A stretch of 48,812 bases of DNA. Source: Pseudonocardia sp. Lineage in GTDB: Bacteria > Actinomycetota > Actinomycetes > Mycobacteriales > Pseudonocardiaceae. Each line of letters opens with the position of its first letter. The first letter of the stretch is position 1. The DNA lies in contig JAFASX010000137.1 in assembly GCA_019244295.1 (NCBI GenBank), positions 1 to 48,812 of the forward strand, written 5' to 3'. The position numbers were made by a program, and so were the translations under genes. The notes beneath the pieces are model-generated. The model was not told the DNA's origin. It saw only the letters and a program-made list of their open reading frames with translations, and made no database searches. Below are positions 7,811-16,684 of this stretch, piece by piece.

Positions 7811-8926
7811 TTGCTGGTTGTGACGAGTAGCGCCACCACCTCGGCCCGGTACGCCGTTCCGCTAGCGGAGTACACCACACTGCGTCTCGGCGGCCCAGCC
7901 ACCCGACTGGTGCTGGCCGACTCGACAGAGGCCGTCGTGGCCGCTGTGCGCGTGGCGGACGCCGACGTGGAGCTAGGCACGGGGGCCGAGGTACGCCGAC
8001 CGCTGGTGCTCGGGGGTGGGTCGAACGTGGTGATCGCCGACGCCGGGGTGCCGGGCACCACCGTGCTGGTCGCCTCAACCGGACGCGAGGTGCGGTCCGC
8101 GCCCGACGGCGGCATCTGGCTGAGTGCGGCCGCCGGTGAGGACTGGGATATCGTGGTGGCCGCCAGCGTGGCCGAGGGCTTCAGTGGGTTGGAGTGTCTG
8201 TCTGGTATCCCCGGCCGAGTCGGCGCGGTGCCGGTGCAGAACGTCGGCGCTTACGGCGTGGAGATTGCCGATCTGTTGGTTGACATCGACCTGTACGACC
8301 GCCGGGCATCGGTGGTACGCAACCACGTGCCGGCCGCGGCGCTTGAGCTCGGCTATCGCACCAGTGTGCTCAAGGGCCGGGTGGACGCGGTGGTGTTGCG
8401 GATCCGGTTGGCGCTCGCGCGGGGCGGCCTCAGCGGCCCGATCCGATACCCGGAGTTGGCCGGCGCGCTGGATGTCCCGCTGGGCGGGCGGGCACCGGTG
8501 ACCGAGGTGCGCGAGGCGGTGCTCGCGCTTCGCCGGTCCAAGGGCATGGTGCTCGACCCGCTCGATCACGACACCTGGAGCGTCGGGTCGTTCTTTACCA
8601 ACCCGGTGGTAGCGCAGGGGGAAGCCGATCGAGTCGCCATGGCGGCCGGCGCTCCGGGCTCTTCGATGCCGCGCTACCCCGCGCCGAGCGGCCAGGCGAA
8701 GTTGTCCGCCGCTTGGTTGATCTCGCAGGCTGGATTTGCGCGCGGGTATCCGGGGCCGGGTGGACGGGTCAGCCTGTCGCGGCGGCATACGCTGGCGCTG
8801 ACCAACCGAGGCACGGGCACAACTGAGGATCTGCTGAAGCTGGCCAGGGAGGTTCGGGACGGGGTCTATGCACGCTTCCGGGTGCGGCTGGTGCCGGAGC
8901 CTGTGCTGGTCGGCTGCGAGCTGTAG
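7811..8926 (+). CDS. murB: UDP-N-acetylenolpyruvoylglucosamine reductase
   Basis: A 371-residue FAD enzyme that reduces enolpyruvyl-UDP-GlcNAc to UDP-MurNAc in peptidoglycan synthesis. Visible signatures are YTTLRLGGPATRLV, the FAD-binding LVLGGGSNVVIAD, GLECLSGIPGRVGAVPVQNVGAYG split over about 20 residues, GYRTSVLKG and the proton-donor region SVGSFFTNPV. The C-terminal SQAGFARGY and SLSRRHTLALTNRG segments are typical. TTG 7811 is preferred because GGGAGG lies at 7799-7804, six bases upstream; GTG 7820 is the alternative. Located as Rv0482, before an L,D-transpeptidase gene, consistent with a cell-wall cluster. Confidence 0.95.
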   Translation: MLVVTSSATTSARYAVPLAEYTTLRLGGPATRLVLADSTEAVVAAVRVADADVELGTGAEVRRPLVLGGGSNVVIADAGVPGTTVLVASTGREVRSAPDGGIWLSAAAGEDWDIVVAASVAEGFSGLECLSGIPGRVGAVPVQNVGAYGVEIADLLVDIDLYDRRASVVRNHVPAAALELGYRTSVLKGRVDAVVLRIRLALARGGLSGPIRYPELAGALDVPLGGRAPVTEVREAVLALRRSKGMVLDPLDHDTWSVGSFFTNPVVAQGEADRVAMAAGAPGSSMPRYPAPSGQAKLSAAWLISQAGFARGYPGPGGRVSLSRRHTLALTNRGTGTTEDLLKLAREVRDGVYARFRVRLVPEPVLVGCEL

Positions 8927-9080
8927 GCCGAGAAGCTAATCCGGCGCCTGTCCGAGGTGGGCCAGCGCACGGGGCGATTCGTCCGATGACTTCAGAAAGA
9001 ACGGGCCTGATTAGGACGGTGTGGAGAGGGAATGTGTCGCTGCGACGTGGTATCTAACTCACTAGGGGTGAGGCGGAGCG

Positions 9081-10424
9081 GTGGTTGATAGCACGGCAGT
9101 TCATAGCCCAGCAGCTGACGACGCGGTCGTTGATGTTCCGCGGGTCGACGGCGAGGGCGAGAAGGCTGACGGCACGACGGTTGACGGAACAACTGGTGAC
9201 GGGACGCCCGGTGGCGCGGTAGCCGACGATGCTGAGGGTCGTACTGGGGACATCCGCCGGATTTTGCTTGCGGTGGCGACGGTGCTGGTCGGGCTCGGCG
9301 GGGTGATTACCGGATTGACCATAAACGGCGGCGGCGTGTTATCGACACCCAGGATCTTCGCCCCGAGCCCGCCGAAGGTCTCGCTGACTTACCAGCCCTC
9401 GGCCGGTCCGCCAATCAGCCCGATCGCGCCGGTCAGCGTGAGCGCCATCAACGGCCAGCTGCGCGATGTCAGCTTGGTCGCGCGCGGCGCCCCGCCGGTC
9501 AAGGGGACGTTGTCGGCCGACCGGCGCACCTGGACCGCCGCCGAGCCACTGACGTATGGCAAGACCTACACCTGGAGCGGCACCGCCGCTGACGTCGACG
9601 GTAAGACGCTCCCGCTTACCGGCACCGTCACCACGGTCTCGCCGGCCAGACTGCTGCGCGGCACGATCAACATCGCAGATGGACAAACGGTGGGTATCGC
9701 GGCTCCCATCGAGATCCAGTTCACCGGAAAGATCATCAATCGGGCCGAGGTTGAGCGCGCGCTGGAGGTGCAGACCTCCGTGCCAACCGAAGGGGCCTGG
9801 GGTTGGTTGCCCGATGAGGGTGGTGGCTCTCGGGTGCACTGGCGGCCCAAGGAGTACTGGACGCCCGGCACCAAGGTCAGCGTGTCAGCCCCGTTGTTTG
9901 GGATCGACTACGGCGGAGGGGCATGGGGTCCGGTCGACATTAGCTCGACGTTCACGATCGGGCGGGCGCAAATCGTGAAAGCCGACGTGAACAGTCATCA
10001 GATGGTGGTGATCCGCGATGGTGTGCCGGTAGCGAGTTATCCAGCGAGTTATGGGCTCGGTTCCGACCCGGACCGCAACACCCGCTCGGGGATCCATGTG
10101 GTGACTGAGAAGTTCACCGACAAGCGCATGGTGAACCAAAAGTATGGCTACGACGTGGTGGAGAAGTACGCGGTGCGGATGAGCAACAACGGCGAGTTCA
10201 TCCACGCCAATCCGGCCACCGTCGGAGTGCAGGGCTCCAGCAACGTCACCCATGGCTGCGTCAACCTCTCGCTGGAGAACGCCAAGGAGTACTACGACTC
10301 GGCGATCTACGGCGATCCGGTGGAGGTCACCAACTCCGGTGTGCAGCTGTCGGCCGCGGACGGCGATGTCTGGGACTGGACGTTGAGCTGGGATCGTTGG
10401 CGGCAGCTGTCCGCATCGAGCTGA
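9081..10424 (+). CDS. L,D-transpeptidase (YkuD) with Ig-like domains
   Basis: A 447-residue secreted or membrane-anchored transpeptidase that makes 3-3 cross-links in peptidoglycan. After an acidic, threonine- and glycine-rich cytoplasmic N-terminus there is a single membrane helix near residues 60-82, two Ig-like beta domains (about 98-310) and the YkuD catalytic domain with FIHANP (His375) and THGCVNLS (His391, Cys393). The C-terminus is tryptophan-rich (DVWDWTLSWDRW). It corresponds to Rv0483 (LprQ, LdtMt5), but unlike that lipoprotein there is no lipobox, so it is held by a transmembrane helix. GTG 9081 follows a purine-rich GAGGCGGAG. The 154 bases after murB contain no other gene. Confidence 0.93.
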   Translation: MVDSTAVHSPAADDAVVDVPRVDGEGEKADGTTVDGTTGDGTPGGAVADDAEGRTGDIRRILLAVATVLVGLGGVITGLTINGGGVLSTPRIFAPSPPKVSLTYQPSAGPPISPIAPVSVSAINGQLRDVSLVARGAPPVKGTLSADRRTWTAAEPLTYGKTYTWSGTAADVDGKTLPLTGTVTTVSPARLLRGTINIADGQTVGIAAPIEIQFTGKIINRAEVERALEVQTSVPTEGAWGWLPDEGGGSRVHWRPKEYWTPGTKVSVSAPLFGIDYGGGAWGPVDISSTFTIGRAQIVKADVNSHQMVVIRDGVPVASYPASYGLGSDPDRNTRSGIHVVTEKFTDKRMVNQKYGYDVVEKYAVRMSNNGEFIHANPATVGVQGSSNVTHGCVNLSLENAKEYYDSAIYGDPVEVTNSGVQLSAADGDVWDWTLSWDRWRQLSASS

Positions 10425-10485
10425 GTCTGCTTGGGCAGCCACATTCTGGTCCCAGGGTACGGCGACGGCATGCTAGGAAGAGGCG

Positions 10486-11796
10486 GTGAGGCCTCAGCGC
10501 ATCGTGCGCGCCGCTAGACCGCCGAAGCGAGTCTGCGTGCTTTCTGTGCACACTTCGCCGCTCGTGCAGCCCGGCACCGGCGATGCCGGTGGCATGAACG
10601 TCTACATCGCGCAAACCGCCCAGCGAATGGCCCAGCGTGGTGTCGCCGTGGAGATCTTTACCCGGTCCACCTCGTCGGATGCCCCGCCGAGCGTCGAGCT
10701 GGCGCCCGGTGTGCAGGTGCGACACGTGGCCGCCGGGCCGTTCGAGGGAGTGAGTAAAGACGACCTGCCCAGCCAGCTGTGTGCGTTTGCCGCTGGCGTG
10801 CTGCGGGCCGAAGCTCGTCACGAGCCGGGCTTCTACGATGTCGTGCACTCGCACTACTGGTTGTCTGGCCAAGTTGGCTGGCTGGTCAGGGACCGCTGGG
10901 GCGTGCCATTGGTGCACAGTGCGCACACCCTGGCCAAGGTCAAGAATGCCACGTTGGCCGATGGGGACATACCCGAGCCGAGGGTCCGGGTGATCGGTGA
11001 GGAACAGGTAGTGGCCAAGGCTGATCGGCTGGTCGGTAACACGGTCGCCGAGACGGAGCAGCTGGTCGATCTCTACGGCGCTGACCCTCGGCGCACGGTG
11101 ATCATTCCGCCTGGCGTCGACCTACGCCGATTCACCCCGGGGGGGCCGAGGGCCAGGGCGGGCGCCCGTGCTGGGCTGGGGTTGGCCGCCGACGCGGTGG
11201 TGCTCGCCTTCGTTGGCCGGATTCAGCCGCTCAAAGCCCCCGAGGTGCTGTTGCGCGCGGTCGCTGAGTTGCTCCGCCGGGCGCGGGACTTGCGGAAACG
11301 GCTTGTGGTGCTAGTGGTGGGCGGCCCCTCTGGCTCCGGGTTGGCCCAACCGACCGCGCTGGTCGGGCTGGCGCGTACGTTGGGGATCGACGATGTGGTG
11401 CGATTCCTGCCGCCGCAGCCGCCAGAGATGCTTGCCGGGGTGTACCGTGCCGCTGACGTGGTCGCGGTACCCAGCCGCAGCGAATCGTTCGGGCTCGTCG
11501 CGCTGGAGTCACAGGCGTGCGGCACGCCGGTGGTCGCGGCCGCGGTCGGTGGGCTGCCCGTTGCGGTTTCGGACGGAGTCTCTGGGGTGCTGGTACCTGG
11601 ACACGGCGCGCGGCAGTGGGCTGACGCATTGGCGTCGGTGGCGCTGCGCCCACGTCATCGGGCTCGGCTGTCTGGCGGTGCGGTGCGTCATGCGCGGGCA
11701 TTCTCCTGGGACCGGACCACCGACGCGTTGCTGGCCAGCTACAGCGACGTGATCATCGAGTCTCGTGACATGAGCGAAGACGAGCTCGCGGTATGA
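10486..11796 (+). CDS. mshA: D-inositol-3-phosphate glycosyltransferase (mycothiol synthesis)
   Basis: A 436-residue GT4 retaining glycosyltransferase, the first enzyme of mycothiol synthesis, joining UDP-GlcNAc and 1L-inositol-1-phosphate. Signatures: [20 protein letters not shown] at the acceptor site, [41 protein letters not shown], and the GT4 ESFGLVALE motif with both glutamates. Lengths and motifs match the family. GTG 10486 follows AGGAAGAGG. The stop overlaps the next start by four bases (ATGA), so it is translationally coupled to the YbjN-domain gene, the same pair as Rv0486-Rv0487. Confidence 0.96.
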   Translation: MRPQRIVRAARPPKRVCVLSVHTSPLVQPGTGDAGGMNVYIAQTAQRMAQRGVAVEIFTRSTSSDAPPSVELAPGVQVRHVAAGPFEGVSKDDLPSQLCAFAAGVLRAEARHEPGFYDVVHSHYWLSGQVGWLVRDRWGVPLVHSAHTLAKVKNATLADGDIPEPRVRVIGEEQVVAKADRLVGNTVAETEQLVDLYGADPRRTVIIPPGVDLRRFTPGGPRARAGARAGLGLAADAVVLAFVGRIQPLKAPEVLLRAVAELLRRARDLRKRLVVLVVGGPSGSGLAQPTALVGLARTLGIDDVVRFLPPQPPEMLAGVYRAADVVAVPSRSESFGLVALESQACGTPVVAAAVGGLPVAVSDGVSGVLVPGHGARQWADALASVALRPRHRARLSGGAVRHARAFSWDRTTDALLASYSDVIIESRDMSEDELAV

Positions 11797-12320
11797 CGAT
11801 CAGTGCGACCACCGAGGGACTGCTGGCGCTCATCCAAGCCACCCTTGATGAGCGTGAGCTGACCTATCAGCGATACGGTGATGGCGGCTTCCTGGTCACG
11901 CTACCCGGCACCGCTCGGCTGCAGACCCCGACCTGGCTGATCCTCGGTACGCACTCGCTGCGGATCGGCGCGTTTGTGTGCCGGCGCCCCGACCAAGGCC
12001 ACCAGGACGTCTACCGATACCTGCTGACCCGTAACGCCCGCCTCTACGGGGTGCACTACGCCCTGGACAAGGTCGGTGATATTCACCTGGTCGGGCGCGT
12101 AGCGCGGGCATCGGTTACCGCCGAGGAGCTGGACCGGCTACTCGGCCAGGTGCTGGAGGCCGCTGACGGTGATTTCAACCCGCTGCTGCGGCTGGGCTTC
12201 GCAGACTCCATCCGGCGGGAATGGGCCTGGCGGGTCGATCGAGGTGAATCATTAGCGAACCTGCGGGCCTTTGCCGACTTAGTGTCCGACGTGTCCGACT
12301 CTTCTGAGAGCCGGGCGTAA
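11793..12320 (+). CDS. YbjN-domain protein
   Basis: A 175-residue cytoplasmic protein of the YbjN type, related to type III secretion chaperone folds. Seen: [20 protein letters not shown] split over residues 20-40, a [21 protein letters not shown] stretch, and [19 protein letters not shown]. Its function is unproven; its conserved pairing with mshA (ATGA overlap here, Rv0486-Rv0487 in M. tuberculosis) suggests a link to mycothiol or redox stress, which is inference only. Confidence 0.85.
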   Translation: MTISATTEGLLALIQATLDERELTYQRYGDGGFLVTLPGTARLQTPTWLILGTHSLRIGAFVCRRPDQGHQDVYRYLLTRNARLYGVHYALDKVGDIHLVGRVARASVTAEELDRLLGQVLEAADGDFNPLLRLGFADSIRREWAWRVDRGESLANLRAFADLVSDVSDSSESRA

Positions 12321-12340
12321 TGCCCGCAATGCGGCGGGGA

Positions 12341-12389
12341 CGAAGTGGCCCAAGCTGTGCGGGGGGAGTCATCTACTTGGGCCACTTCG
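12341..12389 (+). terminator. Long-stem hairpin after mshA-ybjN
   Basis: A perfect 14-bp inverted repeat, CGAAGTGGCCCAAG (12341-12354) and CTTGGGCCACTTCG (12376-12389), with a 21-base loop that contains a run of six G. It begins 20 bases after the YbjN stop codon, so termination of the mshA operon is likely. There is no T-tract. A second smaller repeat, CACCTCG...CGAGGT, lies just downstream around 12409-12434. Confidence 0.65.
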
Positions 12390-13148
12390 CTTCTGGCGCC
12401 ACCAGAGCACCTCGTAAAAGGGGGGGTGCGAGGTACCCCAGCGGATCGTTAGCGACCCACAAAGACGGGCCGCAAACGCTCCCGATGGCGGTATGGGGGC
12501 GCCGCTCTCTTCACCGGGAGGCCACCACTCTGACAGTGTCATTGACATCTTGACAAGTGACCGGCTATCACTGATTCGGGTGAATTTGACTTGGTACGTC
12601 TGATCTGGATCGATGTGGCGGCGGTCGTGAGGTGGCGGGCGGCGCGAAATGAATGCGGACCAGTTCCTTAGCGAGGAGACACCTAACGACTTCAGAAGTT
12701 ATAATTTTACGATATTTTATCGGTGGTAAAGGGACGTGTCTCGTAGCTTGGTGAAGAAATCTTCGGAAATCTTGCCTTCTACCCGATGGGGCCCATCTCC
12801 TAAAGTCGCCAGGTGGTTACCGTCAGTGACTTTGGCGGTCCAATCACTACGTGCGGCCCGCGCCTTCGACTCTCGTATGCCAGGGTTGTCAGTGCTCGTC
12901 GGCCTGCCCACCGGGGGTCGCGAGCAAGCCGACGAGCTGAGATGGCTGCGCTGAGTAGCGGTAAGTGCGGGGGAACACTCCGAACCCGGCGGAACCGCTT
13001 CCAAGTATGGATATACAGGCGCTCGGTGGCAACGGCCTTTCGGCGTAATCTCTCGGCTTTCCGTAGTCAGGTAACCCACAAAAGGTGTAAGGAAAAACAT
13101 GTAGCATCCGCGATATAGGTGCCTGACGTCGATCGACCGCTGTACGGT
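12390..13148. other. Gene-poor gap with a possible degraded gene
   Basis: About 760 bases without a supportable gene. GC drops locally: 12690-12725 is strongly AT-rich. On the reverse strand, the frame ending at 12717 reads like genuine protein in its last 45 residues (WTAKVTDGNHL, DGPHRVEGKISEDFFTKL) but has no plausible start or family, so it may be the tail of a decayed gene. The forward frame 12736-12954 over the same stretch is no better. The reverse-strand amidohydrolase gene ends at 13149. Confidence 0.4.
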
Positions 13149-14285
13149 TCAACTCGGTGTCGGCTCGCCCGACGGCGCCGGTATGGAGTACGCCCGGGCG
13201 GCGTTGTGGAACGCCATCGCGGCGCTGAGGCGCTCGGCATCGGCCGCGGTGAGAGCGTCCTCGGCGATCCACTCGTCGAGTAGTTGGGCCAGCGCGCGCC
13301 GCCATAATAGGGCCCCCAAAAAATGGAGTTCGGCCAGCCCATATCCGTCGGAGGAAAAGCACACCGAGCGGAACGGCGCCAGCTCGAGCAGTTCCGCGAG
13401 GACCTCACGAGCGCGCACTCCGACATACGGCACGGCCAGCCCGACGTCGACGAAGACATGGGAAAACACGTGCGCGAGGTAACCCGCGTCACGCTGGTAG
13501 GGCCAACAGTGCAGCAACATGAACCGGGCGCCGGTGCGCTCCGTGGTGGCTAGCAGGTCCGAAAGTAGCGCCGGGTTTGCCCTGGGCAGCCGCACATCGG
13601 GGTCGCCGAACCCGGTGTGCACCTGCAGCGGCAGCCCAAGCTCGGCGGACAGCCGAACCCCGAGGTGAACCAGCCAGCCGCCGAGCACCGGGTCGTCGAT
13701 GCGGCGGCCGCGTCGACGCAGCCACTGACCGGCGGCGCGTACCACGTCGGCCGTGGTCGGAGGAGCTTCGGGCAGCGCAAGGCCGGTGCGATAGGCGACC
13801 ACCGTCTTGAGCCCCACCGCGCCCTCGGCCTCGGCGCGCAGGGCCCGCTCGACCCCGTCGGACCAGCCCGCCGCCGTAAGGCTGGGGCCGGCCAGCTCAG
13901 CGACCGTTTCCACTCGGCATACCCGCGCGGCGCGGCCTCCGCCGAGCTCGGCCAACTCCGCCGGATCGGTCAACGAGCCGGCGGCGTACCCGGTGTCCAC
14001 CAACCATTCGCGCACCCCGCTGGCGCGCAACAGCCTGCGGGAGGCCTGCGCCCAGCCCAGCTCGGCGCGCCGGGCCAGGTAAGCGTCGGGTTCAGCGTGC
14101 GGCTCAAGATCCAGCACCGGGGCACACCAACGGCGCACCGCCAGCCCGAGCAGCGAGCCGAACCGGTTACGGCCGGGCGAAGCCGGTGCCTCACTCAGCA
14201 ATGACTCGAACGTCGGACGGTCCAGATCGGCGTCGACCACCCCATGGCAATGGTGGTCCAGCAGCGGAATCCCATCCAGTACCAC
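13149..14285 (-). CDS. Amidohydrolase of the FluG N-terminal / nodulin-6 type
   Basis: A 378-residue metal-dependent hydrolase-fold protein. The metal motif LLDHHCHG is at residues 8-15. The later segments LQVHTGFGDPDVRL, RFMLLHCWPYQRDAGYLA, VFVDVGLAVPY, LLELAPFRSVCFSSDG and a final SDGYGLAELHFLG are the signature of the FluG/nodulin-6 amidohydrolase half rather than of generic amidohydrolases. GTG 14285 follows a GGAGG about ten bases away inside the end of the glutamine-synthetase-like gene, from which it is separated by four bases; the two form one reverse-strand operon. The pair equals the two halves of fungal FluG. The substrate is unknown; hydrolysis of an amide made by the partner is a guess. 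Confidence 0.85.
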   Translation of the reverse strand: MVLDGIPLLDHHCHGVVDADLDRPTFESLLSEAPASPGRNRFGSLLGLAVRRWCAPVLDLEPHAEPDAYLARRAELGWAQASRRLLRASGVREWLVDTGYAAGSLTDPAELAELGGGRAARVCRVETVAELAGPSLTAAGWSDGVERALRAEAEGAVGLKTVVAYRTGLALPEAPPTTADVVRAAGQWLRRRGRRIDDPVLGGWLVHLGVRLSAELGLPLQVHTGFGDPDVRLPRANPALLSDLLATTERTGARFMLLHCWPYQRDAGYLAHVFSHVFVDVGLAVPYVGVRAREVLAELLELAPFRSVCFSSDGYGLAELHFLGALLWRRALAQLLDEWIAEDALTAADAERLSAAMAFHNAARAYSIPAPSGEPTPS

Positions 14286-14289
14286 GCGT

Positions 14290-15669
14290 TCAGTACCTCC
14301 ATCGGCTCAGCGCGGCCAGCTCGTAGGACGAGGTGTCGGCGAACCGTTCGGCGTCGCCTCGGCGCATCGTCAGCACGGTGTCGTACAGCACCTCGCCCAT
14401 CGCGGCGGCCAGCACCTTGGAACCAGCGAACGCCTCGGCGGCCTCACTCAGCGAAGTGGGCAGCCGGCTGATACCGGCGGACGCGCGATCGCGCTCGGAC
14501 ATGCCCGCCGGATCACCGCTGATGTCTGGCGGGAGGGTCAACCGCTCGGCCACGCCGGCCAGCCCGGCGGCGATCACCGCTCCTACCACGAGGTAGGGGT
14601 TGCCGGTGGCGTCGAAGCATTTCACCTCGGCGTTCGCGGCCGAGGCCTCGGTGCCCACCACTCCGGTGATGAATCGCAGCGCGGTTTCCCGGGTTTCGCG
14701 TCCCCAGCACTGCCACACTCCGGCCCACCGCGACGGCTGCAGCCGCACATAGCTGGTTGGGTGCGCGGCTCCGATCGCGCACAGCGCGGGCAGCTCGCGC
14801 AATACACCGGCCAGGAAAGCCTCGCCGGCCGGTCGCATCCCGTACGGTCCCGTGCCGCCGGCCAGCGCTGAACCGTCCCCATCGGTGACCGAGAGATGCA
14901 GGTGCGCGCCCGAGCCGGCGCCGTTCGGGTCGACGGTCGGGGCGAAACTGGCCCGCCAACCGCGCTGGGCACTGATCTGACGCACGGTATGACGAACCAG
15001 GACCACATCATCGGCGGCGCCCACCGGATCCTTCGGCGCGATGGAGAGCTCGAGCTGAGCTAACGCGTATTCCGGATGGAACTGCTCGACAGCCAGCCCC
15101 TGCCTGGTGAGCGCCGAGACGATGTCGCCGGCGTAGTCGGCGACCGGGCCCAGCCGGATCAGCCCGTACGCCGGTCCCTCGAACGCCGGCACAAAGTCTG
15201 GCTGGTCAAGACCAAGGGACCACTCGCTCTCGAACGCCATCCGCAGCGTCAGCCCGTGCTCCTCGGCGGCCGCGACTTGAGCCGCCGCGAAGTGGCGCTG
15301 GCAGCCGAGGAACCGAGGCCCCTCCTGGGTGAACTTGTCCGCTGGTGCCCATGCCCAGCCCGGCTGGCAGGCCAACGGCACCAGCCGGGTCAAGTCCGGT
15401 ATCAAGCGCAAGTCGCCGTCTGGCCCACCGAGGTGGCGCCCGAACACCATTGAGTCGTCGAAGCAGAACGTGTCGAACACCGGAGAGGCTCCGACCCCGA
15501 CGGTGGCGGCGTGCGCCAGCCGTGCGGTCGGTATGCACTTGACCCGGGTAATGCCAGCGGTGTCGACGAACGTGATGGCCACCATCGATACCTGCTTGTC
15601 GTCCAGCGCGGCGGCGATGTCGACGGCTGCGGCCTCGTAGTGAGTGGCTGGGATCTGGTCGGTAAACAT
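14290..15669 (-). CDS. Glutamine synthetase-like ligase (FluG C-terminal type)
   Basis: A 459-residue class I glutamine-synthetase-fold protein. Seen: beta-Grasp N-domain with [20 protein letters not shown], then the catalytic barrel with [44 protein letters not shown] and [20 protein letters not shown]. The normal glutamine synthetase adenylylation loop is not recognisable and the central motifs differ from GlnA, so it probably joins glutamate to an amine other than ammonia (compare gamma-glutamyl-polyamine or ethanolamine ligases). ATG 15669 was chosen: the frame is open upstream but that part overlaps gpmA's leader and lacks domain similarity. First gene of the operon with the amidohydrolase; divergent from gpmA. 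Confidence 0.85.
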   Translation of the reverse strand: MFTDQIPATHYEAAAVDIAAALDDKQVSMVAITFVDTAGITRVKCIPTARLAHAATVGVGASPVFDTFCFDDSMVFGRHLGGPDGDLRLIPDLTRLVPLACQPGWAWAPADKFTQEGPRFLGCQRHFAAAQVAAAEEHGLTLRMAFESEWSLGLDQPDFVPAFEGPAYGLIRLGPVADYAGDIVSALTRQGLAVEQFHPEYALAQLELSIAPKDPVGAADDVVLVRHTVRQISAQRGWRASFAPTVDPNGAGSGAHLHLSVTDGDGSALAGGTGPYGMRPAGEAFLAGVLRELPALCAIGAAHPTSYVRLQPSRWAGVWQCWGRETRETALRFITGVVGTEASAANAEVKCFDATGNPYLVVGAVIAAGLAGVAERLTLPPDISGDPAGMSERDRASAGISRLPTSLSEAAEAFAGSKVLAAAMGEVLYDTVLTMRRGDAERFADTSSYELAALSRWRY

Positions 15670-15789
15670 GGGCAGAGTCGTACACCCGGCGGGACCGCAC
15701 GACAACGGCCACAGCGCGGCTGGCACGGTCATGTTAAGACCGGAACCAGAACGGCTCGGGCCACGGCCGCTATGGCATGCTGCGAAGTC

Positions 15790-16539
15790 ATGAGCGCGCC
15801 TTACCAGTTGCTGCTGCTGCGGCACGGGCAAAGTGAGTGGAACGCATTGGGTCTGTTTACCGGCTGGGTGGACGTCGGGCTGTCCGAGGCCGGCCGGGCC
15901 GAGGCTCGCCGGGGGGGTGAGCTGCTGGCGGCGTCGAACGCCCTGCCCGACGTGGTGCATACATCCGTGCTGCGTCGAGCTATCTCCACGGCGAACCTGG
16001 CTTTGGACGCATGTGATCGACACTGGATCCCGGTGCGCCGGAACTGGCGGCTCAACGAGCGGCACTACGGCGCATTGCAGGGTAAGAACAAAAAGCAGAT
16101 CCGCGAGCGGTTCGGTGACGAGCAGTTCATGCTGTGGCGCCGTTCGTACGATACCCCGCCGCCGCCGATCGAGCTGGGCAGCGAGTTCGCGCAGGACGCC
16201 GATCCTCGTTATCGCGAGCTCGCCGGCGCTATGCCAGCCACGGAATGCCTGGCCGACGTGGTGGCCCGGATGCTGCCGTACTGGGAGCAGGCGGTTGTGC
16301 CTGACTTACGAGCCGGTCACACGGTGTTGCTGGTTGCGCACGGCAACTCACTGCGCGCGCTCGTCAAGCGGCTGGATGGCGTCTCGGATGCGGATATCGC
16401 GGGACTGGATATTCCGACCGGTATTCCGTTGCGCTACGAGTTGGACGATCAGCTGTGCCCACTCAAGATCGGTGGGGACTATCTCGACCCGGTGGCCGCC
16501 GTGGCCGCCGCTAAGGAAGTGGCCAACCAAGGCCGCTGA
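15790..16539 (+). CDS. gpmA: 2,3-bisphosphoglycerate-dependent phosphoglycerate mutase
   Basis: A 249-residue glycolytic enzyme converting 3-phosphoglycerate and 2-phosphoglycerate. The phosphohistidine motif [10 protein letters not shown] is at residues 8-17 (His11), followed by [39 protein letters not shown] and [13 protein letters not shown] with the second catalytic His. Full length and normal. It matches gpm1 (Rv0489), which lies directly before senX3-regX3 as here. Confidence 0.97.
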   Translation: MSAPYQLLLLRHGQSEWNALGLFTGWVDVGLSEAGRAEARRGGELLAASNALPDVVHTSVLRRAISTANLALDACDRHWIPVRRNWRLNERHYGALQGKNKKQIRERFGDEQFMLWRRSYDTPPPPIELGSEFAQDADPRYRELAGAMPATECLADVVARMLPYWEQAVVPDLRAGHTVLLVAHGNSLRALVKRLDGVSDADIAGLDIPTGIPLRYELDDQLCPLKIGGDYLDPVAAVAAAKEVANQGR

Positions 16540-16573
16540 GGTCAGCTCTACCAGGCCTGCACCACCTGTCGGA

Positions 16574-16601
16574 GTGAACTAGAAGCGAACGAGCCACGAA
16601 A
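16574..16601 (-). promoter_or_regulatory. PHO-box-like 11-bp direct repeats ahead of senX3
   Basis: Forward strand GTGAAC (16574-16579), GCGAAC (16585-16590) and ACGAAA (16596-16601) start exactly 11 bases apart. Read on the reverse strand these are GTTCAC, GTTCGC and TTTCGT, matching the GTTCACC-N4 direct-repeat unit known for actinobacterial PhoP/RegX3-type response regulators. They end about 83 bases before senX3, a natural place for autoregulation by RegX3. Sequence match is seen; binding is inferred. Confidence 0.6.
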
Positions 16602-16684
16602 TCTTCGCTCGGTAGGCGTAGTGCTGGTGATCAATCGCGGTTCGGACTGGTCAACGGCCCGGGTAGTGCACATACCATGCAGCC

